Assembly (NCBI GenBank): GCA_002633025.1
Contig: NMRB01000459.1
Location: 85,835-149,834 of the forward strand
DNA length: 64,000 bases
Direction: 5' to 3'
From: Notospermus geniculatus
Lineage: Eukaryota; Nemertea; Pilidiophora; Heteronemertea; Lineidae
Part shown: positions 19,796 to 32,326 of the stretch, piece by piece
How the letters are laid out: the number at the start of each line of letters is the position of its first letter
How positions within the stretch are numbered: the first letter of the stretch is position 1
Position numbers and translations under genes: made by a program
The notes under the pieces: generated by a model
Database searches by the model: none
What the model was told of the DNA's origin: nothing
The model's input: the letters and a program-made list of their open reading frames with translations, nothing else

Positions 19796-22700
19796 GGTCG
19801 ACGAATCGAACGGTGCCACCGGAAATGACGTCACATGTCCGCCATATTGGATTCCGATTGCCGCCACACCAAACGTTTTGGAGCATAACTAATAATCCTG
19901 AAGAGATACTTTGATCAAACTTGGGGGATCGGGAGAGTTTGGTGACATCTTAAGGCTAAGCACGAGGGCCCCGGAGAAAACACCCTGCTGTGGCCGCCAT
20001 CTTGGATTCCAATATGGCCGCCATTTTGGACACCTTTTCCCCATATCTCGAATTCTAATAGAGATAGAAGCATAATTCCAAGACCTATACCCACATTTTC
20101 GTGGTCGACGAATCGAATGGTGCCATCGGAAATGACGTCACATGTCCGCCATACTGGATTCCAAGATGGCCGCCACACCAAACGCTTTGGAGCCTAACTA
20201 ATAATCTTGAAGAGATATTTTGATCAAACTTGGGGGATTGGGAGAGTTTGGTGACATCTTAAGGCTAAGCACGGGAGCCCCGGAGAAAACGCCATGGAAA
20301 TTACTGTTTCTTTTGATATCTCGAAATCTATGATACATAGAAGCATAATTCCAAGACCTTCACCCACATTTTCGGGGTCGCCGAATCGAATGGTGCCGTC
20401 GAAAATGACGTCACACGTCGGCCATATTGAATGCCAAGATAGCTGCCAGAGCACAAGGTTTTTGTAATTGAACTCCTTTTAGCTCAGCTGACCAAAGGTG
20501 AGCGGAGCTAGTCAAATATCTATTCAGTGGCGTCAGTCGCTCATTCTCCACCACTTGTAACCGTACTAGCTAAAGATTCCAAATTTTATCTGAAGGTAGC
20601 CCTGTGGGTGAACTCTGCTGGGAGACAAAAAATTAGCGCGATTTGACGTATATTTATAGGCCCTCCAGTGTGCATTTTGAGCAAAATGAAATCTGTTAAT
20701 ATCTCGGCCCCTATGATAAATATGTAGACAAAGAGTGATGGAATACTACATGTAGGTTGATACTTTCTACATCAGTTCACAGAGAAAATAATGTTACATG
20801 TAGATCTGTCCACCAGGGGGAGCTATTCAACAAAACCAAAAATAGGGGTATTTGAATTCCCCGCACTTTCAAGTCCCGAATTATCCAGTGAGTGACTCGG
20901 TAACTGGTGTCCTGCCCAACCTATATATAGTCAGCGGTAACACCGACACCGGACTAATACTATGTCGAACCTTAGCTGACGAAAATGGCCACCATGCTTT
21001 TCATCACTTGCGAAGTTGAACGCGCTGTTATAGTGTTAGCCTATTAATCCTTCATCAGATAAGGTTAACATACTTCAACTCATTATGGTTCCCGATCAAT
21101 CAGATCGGCATATTGTTTTTGGTCGTGGTGTCTGTGTGTTTATCTGTATGTGTGTCTGTGTGTCCATCTGTCAAACCTTCATATCTCATCTCCTTGAACA
21201 GCTCCACTTTGGTGGAAACAAATCAAAATTTTCCCATTTGGTGGCACGTTTTGTGGTAGGTCTATTACGCTGTCTGGATTCATAAGTGATACATTAACCC
21301 CTTCCCATCCAGCGGGTCTCATATGATATCTATCTCAATTCATCAACTGACCAAGCATTCCTATCATCTGATATTAACCCCTTTCCACCCAGTGGGTCTA
21401 ATACGATATTTATCTCGATGCACAAGGTGATATTACCCCCTTTTCACCCAATGGCACTGGTAAGTGATATAAGATATATACGCGTCGATTTACCAAGTGA
21501 TACTTGCCCCTTCTGATAAGATATCTGTCTCGATTCATTAAAATATGATATTAACCCCTTTCTATCCAGTGGGTCTAATACGACGTCCATTGCAATTCAT
21601 CAAGTGATTATTAACCCTGTCCAACCCTGTGGGTCTAATAAGATATCTATCTGGATTCGCCACGTGATGTTTACCCCTTCCCACCCAATGGTTCTGAGAA
21701 GATAACTGTCACTTAGGTATGGGAGGACCTTGAAGCAGGTGTCTTCCTTGAAAGGATGACTACATTTATTCTCTTTCCTATTGCATCGTCCATCCCTAGA
21801 GCAGGCACAAAGTTCTGTGCACTCCAGACCGGCCTTCACGCATTTACATCGCACTGAGATATTTGAGATTCTCGTATTTATGGGAAAGTTTGAAAGCTAA
21901 CCTCAGAATATGGATTTACACGTTTTGGAACTTTTTGCCTTAACTGGACAAAAAATATCGCCTATTTTGATACTTCAAATAACTGAGTAACCATCCACTA
22001 AAGAAATTTTGATGATAAGTCAGTAATCCTGAGAAAGTTCCACTCTATCAAAACTACAACAAAAGTCACCAAAAATTGCAGAATAAAAATGTTGATTTTG
22101 GGGATTTTTTCTGAAGAGCAGTTACATAATTACGAAGTCCAATCACGCTGAAATTTGCTGTACTCATGAAGGCTACAAAGATACATAGTTGTTCAAGTTC
22201 AGAACATTCTTGCTGCAGTAGTTAACTAGCTATGGGCCAATGCCCAATTTGTAAGATAGCCACCTGGCGGCCATATTTAAAGTTCGATCGGACCGAAATC
22301 CGCCAAAGACATAGCAGGTACCTTAGATACAGTATACATTATCACACCAATCCAGGACAAATAGACATCAAACGTGCCACCTAACGGTGAAATTTCGAAC
22401 TCTGACCTCCGTGACCGTACTAGCTGAAGAAATACATAGATGTCTGCATAGTCGCCATTTTGGAATCGAACATGGCTGCCATACCATATGGCGTTTTCTC
22501 CGGGTCTCCCGTGCTTAGCGGTAAGATGTCATCAAACTCTCCTAATCCCCCAAGTTTGATCAAAATATCTCTTCAGGATTATTAGTTAGACTCCAAAGCG
22601 TTTGGTGTGGCGGCCATCTTGGAATTCAATATGGCGGACCCCTGACGTCATTTCCGATGGCACCATTCGATTCGGCGACCTCGAAAACGTGGGTTTAGGT

Positions 22701-23235
22701 CTTGGAATTATGCTTCTATCTCTATTAGAATTCGAGATATGGGGAAAAGCTGTCCAAAATGGCGGCCATATTGGAATCCAAGATGGCGGCCACACCAGGG
22801 TGTTTTCTCCGGGGCTCCCATGCTTGGCCTTAAGATGTCACCAAACTCTCCCAATCCCCCAAGATTGATCAAAATATCTCTTCAGGATTATTAGTTAGGC
22901 TCCAAAGCGTTTGGTGTGGCGGCCATCTTGGAATCCAATATGGTGGACATGTGACGTCATTTCCGATGGCACCATTCGATTCGTCCACCCCGAAAATGTG
23001 GGTATAGGTCTTGGAATTACGCTTCTATCTCTATTAGAATCCGAGATATGTGGGAAAAGGTGTCCAAAATGGCGGCCATATTGGAATCCAAGATGGCGGC
23101 CACTAGGAGGCGATTTCGTCGGGGCTCCCGTCCTTAAATCAAAAGATATGGTGAAATCTACATCTGTGCCAAATTTGGTGCTTTTATCACAAAATGAACG
23201 ATGGATCGGCTTAGCAGCCCTACTAATCAGTCGAA
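19796..23235. repeat. Module B of the composite
   Basis: Homologous to 11285-15207 in the same orientation: plus-oriented units 19796-20460, AGCTCAGCTGACC repeat 20479-21280 (without the 808-bp Harbinger insertion), minisatellite 21290-21690, Cys-rich ORF copy 21740-21854 (-), and reverse units 22540-23200. It ends at AGCAGCCCTACTAATCAG. A deletion at 20290 removes part of one unit. Confidence 0.9.
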
Positions 23236-23329
23236 TTTTGAATTCTAACGTTTTTTTGCGCTAAAATGGCTGTAAACATTGAGTACCTCTTTTAAAAAGA
23301 GACAAATGGCTCTCTAATCGAGAAGATGA

Positions 23330-23780
23330 AATTCGACCTCCACTTGAAAGAGGAGCAGTTTGGGTTCGACACTGAAATATTAGTTACTGAAGCGAGATAA
23401 GGTAGTGGGGGATGCCATAAAGGACGAGTTTTCTACCGCTGGTGATGCGCTGTCTAAAGTGGGCGAATTCGAAGATGTCGTCCCCGTCAGTGGAACCACC
23501 TCGCAAGAGCAACCTGTCACGAGCGCTGCTGTCAGTTCAGCTTTGAATCATGAGTCTAGGTAATTTGTACCAGCGACAGTTAATGAGAGGCCTTTGCAAA
23601 TGGTTGACAAAGTTGTTAAAGCTTCAGTAACATCTGGCCAGCCTGTCGTTAGTCAGCAGATTCCCATGACACAGAATTCTATCACATCTACCACTCATGT
23701 GCCACAATCTACTTCAAAATTCTGTATAACACACAGTCCTATTAAAGTGAAAGACTCTCGTGGTAAAAAGGAAAACTGAT
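23330..23780 (+). pseudogene. Decayed coding remnant, possibly retroelement gag (uncertain)
   Basis: From 23397 a frame reads DKVVGDAIKDEFSTAGDAL and continues through VVPVSGTTSQEQPVTSA to a TAA at 23561. The same frame then resumes through MVDKVVKASVTSGQPVVSQ. Composition (Ser/Thr/Pro/Gln/Val-rich) is protein-like and unlike the neighbouring repeats. No motif is recognised. It may be a retrotransposon gag or a host exon relic. Confidence 0.3.
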
Positions 23781-23789
23781 TTGATTTGT

Positions 23790-24239
23790 ATCCATATCAT
23801 GACTATCAAATATTAGGCCACATGAATAAAAACTAGCATTTGCTTTAACTACCGATATTGAAACATTGACTTGTACCCGTATGAATAAAAACATAGGAAA
23901 TGCTAGGAAAATGTAGGTTTTTTGCTTCGTACAAAGCAAATGCTTTTAGCATCTAGCGTTTGCTTCGAAATCAAGTAAGTCCTTGTATTCATATGAATAA
24001 AGTACAGCATATGCTTTTTATTAGGCAGGAAATCCTTCGAATTTTAAGGCCCGTCTACACGATCATGCATTTGTTCAAAACATCATTAATTTGTATGATG
24101 ATGTTCATGGACAAATGTATGATTATGTGGACGGTTTTCCCAACAAACTTGAAAACCATCCAACATGTATGCTGATGTTCAAATTTTTAGCTGTATGTTT
24201 CATGTTGCCAACAGATGTTCAAAACATTCCACAACATTT
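23790..24239. repeat. Degenerate repeats (ATGAATAAAAAC..GCATTTGCTT) and one-sided MITE end
   Basis: TATGAATAAA with GCAAATGC/GCATTTGC units occurs in both orientations at 23818-24015. GGCCCGTCTACACGATC at 24050 looks like a MITE end with no partner before 24239, where module C begins abruptly. Confidence 0.45.
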
Positions 24240-26300
24240 CATAAGTGATACATTAACCCCTTCCCATCCAGCGGGTATCATATGATATCTATCTCAATTC
24301 ATCAACTGACCAAGCATTCCTATCATCTGATATTAATCCCTTTCCACCCAGTGGGTCTAATACGATATTTATCTCGATGCACAATGTGATATTACCCCCT
24401 TTCACCCAATAGCACAGGTAAGTGATATAAGATATATACATGTACCTCGATTTACCAAGTGATACTTGCCCCTTCTGATAAGATATCTATCTCGATTCAT
24501 TAAAATATGATATTAACCCCTTTCTATCCAGTGCGTCTAATGCGACGTCCATTGCAATTCATCAAGTGATTATTAACCCTGTCCAACCCTGTGGGTCTAA
24601 TAAGATATCTATCTGGATTCGCCACGTGATGTTTACCCCTTCCCACCCAATGGTTCTGAGAAGATAACTGTCACTTAGGTATGGGAGGACCTTGAAGCAG
24701 GTGTCTTCCTTGAAAAGATGACTACATTTATTCTCTTTCCTATTGCATCGTCCATCCCTAGAGCAGGCACAAAGTTCTGTGCACTCCAGACCGGCCTTCA
24801 CGCATTTAACTTCACGCATTTACATCGCACTGAGATATTTGAGATTCTCGTATTTATGGGAAAGTTTGAAAGCTAACCTCAGAATATGGATTTACAAGTT
24901 TGGGGGCCGTATTCTAGAAGCTTCCTTATAGTGTAAGGTCGACCTTAATCTTTTGTATTCTACCCTGCAAACAATAGCTAAAGGTCGACCTTACACTTAA
25001 GGAAGCTTCTAGAATACGGCCCATGAACTTTTTGCCTTAACTGGACAAAAAATATCGCCTATTTTGATACTTCAAATTTTGATGATAAGTTAGTAATCCT
25101 GAGAAAGTTCCACTCTATCAAAACTGCAAGAAAAGTCACCAAAAATTGCAGAATAAAAATGTTGATTTTTGGGATTTTTTCTGAAGAGCAGTTACATAAT
25201 TACGAAGTCCAATCACGCTGAAATTTGCTGTACTCATGAAGGCTACAAAGATACATTTGTTCAAGTTCAGAACATTCTTGCTGCAGTAGTTAACGAGCTA
25301 TGGGCCAATGCCCAATTTGTAAGATAGCCACCTGGCGGCTATATTAAAAGTTCGATCGGACCGAAATCCGCCAAAGACATTGAAGGTACCTTAGATACAG
25401 TATACATTATCACACCAATCCAGGACAAATAGACATCAAACGTGCCACTTAACGGTGAAATTTCGAACTCTGACCTCCGTGACCGTACTAGCTGAAGAAA
25501 TACATAGATGTCTGCATAGTCGCCATTTTGGAAACGAAGATGGCTGCCATACCATGGCGTTTTCTCCGGGTCTCCTGTGCTTAGCCTTAAGATGTCATCA
25601 AACTCTCCCAATCCCCCAAGTTTGATCAAAATATCTCTTCCGACTTCAGGATTATTAGTTAAGACTCCAAAGCGTTCGGTGTGGTGGCCATCTTGGAATC
25701 CAATATGGCGGACCCCTGACGTCATTTCCGATGGCACCATTCGACTCGGCGACCTCGAAAATGTGGGTTTAGGTCTTGGAATTATGCTTCTATCTCTATT
25801 AGAATTCGAGATATGGGGAAAAGCTGTCCAAAATGGCGGCCATATTGGAATCCAAGATGGCGGCCACACCAGAGTGTTTTCTCCGGGGCTCCCATGCTTA
25901 GCCTTAAGATGTCACCAAACTCTCCCAATCCCCCAAGTTTGATCAAAATATCTCTTCAGGATTATTAGTTAGGCTCCAAAGCGTTTGGTGTGGCGGCCAT
26001 CTTGGAATCCAATATGGCGGACATGTGACGTCATTTCCGATGGCACCATTCGATTCGTTCACCCCGAAAATGTGGGTATAGGTCTTGGAATTACGCTTCT
26101 ATCTCTATTAGAATCCGAGATATGTGGGAAAAGGTGTCCAAAATGGCGGCCATATTGGAATCCAAGATGGCGGCCACTAGGGGGCGATTTCGTCCGGGCT
26201 CCCGTCCTTAAATCAAAAGATATGGTGAAATCTACATCTGTGCCAAATTTGGTGCTTTTATCACAAAATGAACGATGGGTCGGCTTAGCAGCCCTACTAG
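24240..26300. repeat. Module C of the composite (left part missing)
   Basis: Begins at CATAAGTGATACATTAACCC, the point equal to 13616 and 21280. It runs through minisatellite, Cys-rich ORF copy (24700-24819, -), interior, and reverse units 25600-26290 to the composite's right terminus. Confidence 0.9.
24904..25022. mobile_element. Foldback MITE inserted in module C only
   Basis: GGGCCGTATTCTAGAAGC at 24904 is inverted at 25005-25022, with arms of about 45 bp including GTAAGGTCGACCTT. Modules A (14360) and B (21920) read through AAGTTTTGGAAC or similar at this point, without the insert. Confidence 0.85.
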
Positions 26301-26581
26301 GCCGATAACCTGAATAACTATGAATTTACACGCGTGTTGGCATAATCGCGCTTCGTAAATACGGCCCTAAATTTTCACTTCATAGCTATGAAGTGGAAAC
26401 GAAAGATAAATTTCAAAGTTACACCGCAACTCTATCGGTCTTGCGTCATACGGTAAAAGACGCTCTTCCAGCGGGCGATATTTCTCCTGATATTTCCTGA
26501 AATACATTAAACGTCGTGGAAATGAAGTCCAATTTTGCATTTCATAGAACTATGAAATGCAAAATTCAGGGGATGTCATGA

Positions 26582-26713
26582 GACGGGCGTGATCGCGCTG
26601 GCGTCCGAAAACGCCGGCAAAAATTTTTCACTAGCGTGGTTGATAACGCCCACAAAAAAGATGTCGAGCGCGCTCCCGTTGGACCAAATTTAGGAGTGCT
26701 ATCACGCCCGTCG
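26582..26713. repeat. Foldback MITE, GACGGGCGTGAT ends
   Basis: GACGGGCGTGATCGCGCT at the left pairs with ATCACGCCCGTC at the right. Inner pairs are CGTCCGAAAACGCC and related phrases. The surrounding 26371-27400 shows no gene. Confidence 0.6.
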
Positions 26714-27400
26714 ATGACTTTGATGCACGTTTGCCGGCCCTGGTCACTCTGCATGAATGGATTGACAAACTTAGTTACAGGCTAAGCGATTCCCGGTCAG
26801 CCATCCGTCAGAACTCCCGACATCGTCATTCGATCTGGGAAGAGATCGTTGCGTTTCCATGACCATTTCTGCATTCAGTTGTGAACTATTTGGCTGGGAT
26901 CTGGAAAGAGTATGCTTCCAGGTCATGCCAATGTTGGTTGATAGTTTCTTTCCATAAAACAGATATTTACTTAGGTTAGATGTTGAGGTTACTAAAAGCC
27001 GTAGCAAAAATGCAGTGACAACGATCTTTCATTCAACCAAGGCTAATATTTCTCACACGAAGAAAATAATAACTATAAATTATTTGGTTGTAATCCTGAC
27101 AAAATATCCTTTCCAACGATGTATAACCATACAGTGGGTGCTGCCCGTGGTCCTGTATTTTTACTTAAGTCAAAGAAAGATTGCCATTTTCAAATTTCCT
27201 TTCCTTTCAAGCATAGGGTATAAAGTTATATACATCCATTCAGAAATGATTCCGAGGATCAACAAGCATGCAATAAAAGCTGTTCTAAAAGAATATCACA
27301 CTTATAATGTAAGCAGTAATTGTTATTGCAGTAATGGAATTGATTAGAGAGTACATGTAATTCTGTTACCGATTTCATGTGCTCTTTTGTCTTTATGCAA
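26714..27400. other. No feature seen
   Basis: Open frames here are short, without recognisable content. The end (27400-27425) is an ACAAATT triplicate microsatellite. Confidence 0.4.
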
Positions 27401-27789
27401 ATTACAAATTACAAATTACAAATAGTTTATTGAAGCCGTGAAATTACATTTTCATTGGCGGAAGTACGTGTACAATAAACTGGAATGTGCAGATAGGAAA
27501 GAGAAAAAGTTAGAGAAAAGGAAACCTCGGATCTGTCTTGGGAGTGTACCGAGGTTCCTAGCGTGCAAAGGGTGAGTGATTAAAAAGGAAAAAGAAAGAA
27601 ACAATGATATTAAAACATTGAACACAAGATTAAGATATGACAGAAAAAATAATACACTATGACATTATAATTAAGAAGAAAAAAAATCCAGAGGAGGCTT
27701 TGTCCCCCGCTGAAGGTGTGAGGGTAATATGGGTGGCTGAAAGACGAACCTGTCAGTGAACAATTAAGAAGTGGAGTATCCTGTAGTTG

Positions 27790-28790
27790 GTGGTTACCTG
27801 GACAGCCATACTAGGTGGTGGTCAGTGTAAGGGACTGGGAAGTAGGTCTGTATTGTGTGAGAAGATTAAGTCAAGAATTCCGCCATGTCAGTGTGTTGGT
27901 TCCTGGATGAGTTGTTGAAGGTTGTTGTTGCTCATGAGGGATAGTAAGCATTGGTTTGTATCCTGGTGCTGGTCCATGTTGAAGTCGCCAAGAAGATACA
28001 GTGGGTAGGAACTGGGGAGGGTGTTCATGTAGTGTTCAAGGGATATGAGGAAGTCTCTGTTAGCTTGTTGAGGGGATTTGTACACAATCACTAGGAGGAG
28101 CACTTTGTCGTGTAAAGTCACTTCGAATGCAGCGATTTCCAGGCCTTGGTTGGGGATGTGCAGTTCTTTGCAGTTGTGGTTGGCAGCAACATGACAGGCC
28201 ATGACGAGTTGGTTTGTGGATGGCTTGGTAATTTTCGATATGTTGTATGAAGTGTCATTATTGTGAACATGGGTTTCTGTGAGGCAGAGGACGGTAAATG
28301 TGCGCAAGTTGACCTCAGTTCTGATGTTGGCGAAGTTGGTTGATAGGTGGCGAATGTTGAGGTGTGCAATCATCGTCGTGGTACGTTGCTCTGTTGTAAT
28401 GGGATGGGTCCAGTTGAACAAGCTTTCGTTTGTCATTCTCTGCATTTCTGAAAGAGCTTTTTCATTCACTTTGACTTTGTTTGGTTGAACGTTTTTGAGG
28501 AGCAGACCATTTCTTGAGGTAACTCTGCTTAACATTGTGTATACGAGACCTTGTGGCACACCTTTGTTTGTATGTGTGGCAAGATCTCCGACCATGGAGT
28601 TATAGGTGCTGCCTTGTGCTTTGTGAACTGTGAGGGCGTAAGCCAAGGTTAGAGGATACTGTTTGCGTTCGACTGGTATTGGGGCTCCACCAGATAACGT
28701 GAACTTTGATGTCACTGCATGAATTGGTACAGCATTTCGTATCTGTGTTGCTTTGCTGCCTGGGTTTTTGAATTTCCCCCCAGCAATTGA
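27790..28790 (-). pseudogene. Helentron-type element: PIF1-like helicase end fused to endonuclease domain
   Basis: The minus strand encodes the last helicase motifs of a PIF1-like Helitron helicase: AYALTVHKAQGSTYNS, then VYTMLSRVTSRNGLLLKN. Directly after it comes an exonuclease-endonuclease-phosphatase domain: HLNIRHLST, FTVLCLTETH, VIVYKSP and YLLGDFNMD. A helicase followed by such an endonuclease is characteristic of Helentrons. The continuous frame covers 27888-28715, and helicase coding (GKFKNPGSKATQIRNAVPIH) extends upstream in frame to about 28785. After EPTH a TGA stops the frame at 27885. The endonuclease end (TDHHLVWLSR) follows in another frame near 27810. The Rep domain is missing. 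It is a truncated, inactive copy. Confidence 0.8.
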
Positions 28791-28799
28791 ACATGCTCA

Positions 28800-29354
28800 G
28801 TGAATGTCCTTGATGATGTCACCATTTTATGTTGTGGATTTGATGACATCACAGTACTTCGTGTAGATTTCTGCTTGCAGGGAATTGAAAGAACAGCCTT
28901 CTTGCACAGTGGATCACATGGTTTTCAGGTTTTGTGCAGAGACAACACTGCTCATCTTTACGCAGTGAAATATTCACTTTCATGCTTTATACAGTTGCTA
29001 ATTAACCAAGTGTGGTATTTTAGAATACAAAGGCAGGTGCAACTGCACTGCCTGCCACTGGTAATATGCAACTGGAATCTCATACCCAAGCCAAGGCCAA
29101 GCTGAAAGACTGTGGTTGCATGTGTGAATCTGATGCGATGTTGTTGTCCTGCTGTGACTAAATCAGAACAACTGCAATTATTCAGGGCCGCTGAGACCTT
29201 GGCCTCCTCAACCACATGCAACACAATGACAAAAGGGCCCGTAGGCATCTTGTCAAGGGGTGCTTTTACGGGCTTTCATCGGCCCTTTTTGTTGTGTTCT
29301 ATGCCAACATCGGTACGCCTACAAGTTCCTATGGTTGCACATTGCTGATTCTGG
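28800..29354. other. No feature seen
   Basis: Short open frames on both strands without recognisable domains. Confidence 0.4.
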
Positions 29355-29540
29355 TGAAACATCTGTGAGTCTTGCACGTTTCCAGTGTTAATTCTCAGTG
29401 TAATATCTCTGAGTGTTGCACATTTTCATTGTTAATTCTGGTGTAACAAGAGCTGAGTGTTGCACGTTTCCAGTGTTGAGTCTGGTGGAATGTCTCTGAG
29501 TGTTGCACATTTCCAGTGTTAATTCTGGTTAACAGTTACC
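29355..29540 (+). repeat. Tandem repeat, about 55-bp units
   Basis: Three to four units contain CTGAGTGTTGCACGTTTCCA, GTGTTAATTCTGGTG and AATNTCT. Confidence 0.85.
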
Positions 29541-29696
29541 TGATAAGAAGCATCATTCTCTTGTAATCCTCCAGGTTCAATAAACAACAAATTTACACAC
29601 AATGTCTTCTCCAGCTTGGAAACAATTGCCCACTACAGTCACTACTCCAAACAACTATTACAAAGTCAGCTGAGTGCAAGGCCAATGGGCCTCTTG

Positions 29697-30300
29697 TTAG
29701 CTCAGCTGACCAAAGGTCAGCGGAGCTAGTCATTATACTGAGTGGCGTCCGTATGTGTGTGTGTGTGTGTCGTCCGTTAAAGTGGCACGTCTCGCAACCG
29801 CAAGGCCTAGGATGATGAAAGTTGGTGGAGAGGTAGGCCCTAAGAAGGACTCGAAACAGAACCAAAAAGTTTTGCGATTTGACCTACATAATGCCCTCCA
29901 TGGGGCATTTTGCTCAAAATGAAATGTCTCAATATCTCATCCCCTATGATATATATGTCAACCAAAAGTGATGGAATGGATAGGTTGATATTTTCTGCCT
30001 CAGCTCAAAGACAAAATAATGTTACATCTGTCCACCAGGGGGTGCTATTCAACAAAATCAAAAACGGGTATTTGAATTTCCCACACTTCAAAGTTCCAAA
30101 CTATGCATGTGCGGTTCTGTGACTGGTGTCCTGTCCAGTTGTATTAATATAACGGTACATGTAAAGCCAGTGGTAACACTGAGACTGGACTGCATCTTAG
30201 CTAACCAAAATGGCCACCATGCTTTTCATCACTTGAGAAGTTCAACGTACTGTTTATGGTGTGAGTAATCTTTCATCAGGTAAGGTAACATACTTCAACT
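29697..30300 (+). repeat. AGCTCAGCTGACC repeat, fourth copy
   Basis: Same family as 12007 and 20479: TTAGCTCAGCTGACCAAAGG, GTGGCGTCCG, a GT microsatellite at 29755, GTCCACCAGGGGGTGCTATT and TGGCCACCATGCTTTTCATC. Confidence 0.85.
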
Positions 30301-31289
30301 CATTCTTTTATATGTGGCAACAGTCTCAATGCCTAATCAGTAACTTAGATCATCCAGGTAGATTTGGACATGTTGGGCAGTCTCATGAAGTATGCATTGA
30401 CACAAGAACATGATCAACCTCGTCACCGTGAATTAGTGGTGTGGTCTCACTAACCACTTGGGCATCCAGGCTACCAAGATTTACCAATATCATCATGACA
30501 CATAATTGATACATTGTCTGAAGTAGGCCTCAGCCTGTTCCAGTTACAGTTCTCACGTGACAAAATTGACATGACCACAGGGGCTGTCTCAGAAGTATTG
30601 TCTTATGTACTTGACTGTAGGAGCGGGATTTATTTAGTACTGGTACAAAATGTGAAAAGAGGTACCGGGTATTTTCCTTTGAGATTTTTAAGACCGCCCC
30701 CATAATGGGGCGGTCTTCCTTGTTTTTACTGAATTTCTCTCTCTCCATCCAATCTGTGGTTTCGCCTGGATAACTGACGAAGTTCGACCTCAATTGTGGC
30801 GAAACTTTCAGGAAGTGTCGAGACGCATATTACACAGAACCCTATTGATTCTTGGGGTCATTCGTACACAAATAGTCCGAAAATTTGCATGCATTTATTT
30901 GTTTTATCGCATAAGCCTCTATCGTCTTCGCGCAATTTGGCAAATCATCCAAAACGCAACTGTAGAGTGTGGAGATTTAATGAGCATGCGCATTGGGACC
31001 TAGACTGGTTCTCGTTGTTGCCGCTCCACTCTCGGGGCGCTACTGTCCGTTCGACAACACTCTCTGCCACGCTGTCGAAATCGTAAGCAGGAAATGCGCT
31101 ATTTCAGGTTTTTCAAGTCACTTTTTTCCAACTTTAGGTGGTAGGTGGCTGGTGTGGAACATCTTTCTGCAGGATTCATTGATAAGAATTGAATATATAC
31201 AGGGTGTTATCTTAAAATGGGACAACAGGGTGTATCAATAACAAAACATCTTTGGCCGGGAGTATCAATAACAAGACAAGGAACATGCT
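30301..31289. other. No gene seen; fragment of a GACTGGTTCTCG repeat
   Basis: 30691-30716 is a short GGGGCGGTC hairpin. 30990-31060 (TAGACTGGTTCTCGTTGTTG, CCGCTCCAC) matches the ends of the foldback at 47420-47600. No supported ORF. Confidence 0.45.
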
Positions 31290-31760
31290 TTAGGTTTGAA
31301 TTACCTCTTTCCATGACCAAATAAAGCTACCAAAAGACCATTATCACTAACGTTGCCAATTCTGGTATCAAACTAAATCTTATTAGTGTAGGTTTGAAAT
31401 GACCTGTTTCCATGACCTAGTGACCTACTTAGAGACCAGTTCAGCGCGATGGTAGTCATGTTTAGTATCAAACTAAAGCTTATAAAGTCAAGGGTTTGAA
31501 ATGACCTACTTCCATGACCTAGTGACCTACTTAAAGACCAGTTGAGCCAAGGTAGTCATGTTTGGTATCAAACTAAATCTTATGAAGTGTAGGTTTGAAC
31601 TGACCTATTTCCATGACCTAGTGACCTACTTAAAGACCAGTTGAGCCAAGGTAGTCATGTTTGGTATCAAACTAAAGCTTATGAAGTGTAGGTTTGAACT
31701 GACCTATTTCCATGGCCTAGTGATTTAATGACCAGTTAAGCCAAGGTAGTCATGTTTGGT
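31290..31760 (+). repeat. Tandem repeat, about 99-bp units
   Basis: Five units of GTAGGTTTGAAATGACCT, TTTCCATGACCTAGTGACCT, AAAGACCAGTTGAGCCAAGG and TAGTCATGTTTGGTATCAAA. The last is partial. Confidence 0.9.
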
Positions 31761-31994
31761 GTACGTACTTAATGACCAGTTGATCATTAACCTCCTGATC
31801 ATGCTGTCTATTGAACCTCGTCCATTAACCCTCCATCTTTACATTCCTTTGCACTGGACAACTAATTATTTTTCTATAAGTCAACTATCTCTAGTATCCC
31901 AATTTCCAAGGGCGGTCTTAAAATTGACTGGTAAGTCAATTTCTAGTTAAATAGAGATGTTGCTCACCTTAGCCACCACTAGTGAGTTCATGGG

Positions 31995-32310
31995 CTGGTT
32001 CCCATCGATTAACCCCTTACCACCCAATGGGTGTCAAAAGATACCTATCTCAATTCACCAAGAATTGCAGGCCTGTTATCTGATGTTAACCCCTCCTCAC
32101 CCAATTTGATATCTATCTCGGTTAATAAGTGATATATTAACCCCCTTCCCACCAAATGGGTCTGATGTGATACAACTTCACAATTCACGAATTAACCGCT
32201 TCCCACCCAATAGGTGCAATCGGACATGCACCAAGAGATATTAACCCCTCCCTACCCAAGGAATGAGATATCTTTTTGATTCAAGAAGTGATATTAACCC
32301 CTTTCCACTG
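31995..32310 (+). repeat. 60-bp minisatellite outside the composite
   Basis: TTAACCCCTTACCACCCAAT, GGGT and ATATCTATCTCGGTTA units are the same family as 13620-14110, but more diverged and not next to the other module parts. Confidence 0.8.
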
Positions 32311-32326
32311 ATTTCCATGAGGAATA

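Larger units (their letters stand above)
10733..26370. mobile_element. Large composite of three copies of a foldback repeat module
   Basis: The outer ends are inverted copies: AGGGCCGTATTTATGAAGC at 10732 and its partner near 26345-26371, continuing through TTCATAGTTATTCAGGTTA. Inside, one module is present as A (11070-15207), B (19796-23235, entered from an N gap) and C (24240-26300, left part missing). Each module runs: about 300-bp units in plus orientation, an AGCTCAGCTGACC repeat, a 60-bp minisatellite, a Cys-rich short ORF, then the 300-bp units in reverse orientation. Foreign sequence (15209-19030 and 23240-24239) separates the modules. Confidence 0.7.

Noticed and set aside
19023-19886. 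Open frames across the N gap
   Set aside because: They consist of undetermined bases.
29593-29865. Frame with HTHTHIRT run
   Set aside because: It is the translation of a GT microsatellite inside the AGCTCA repeat.
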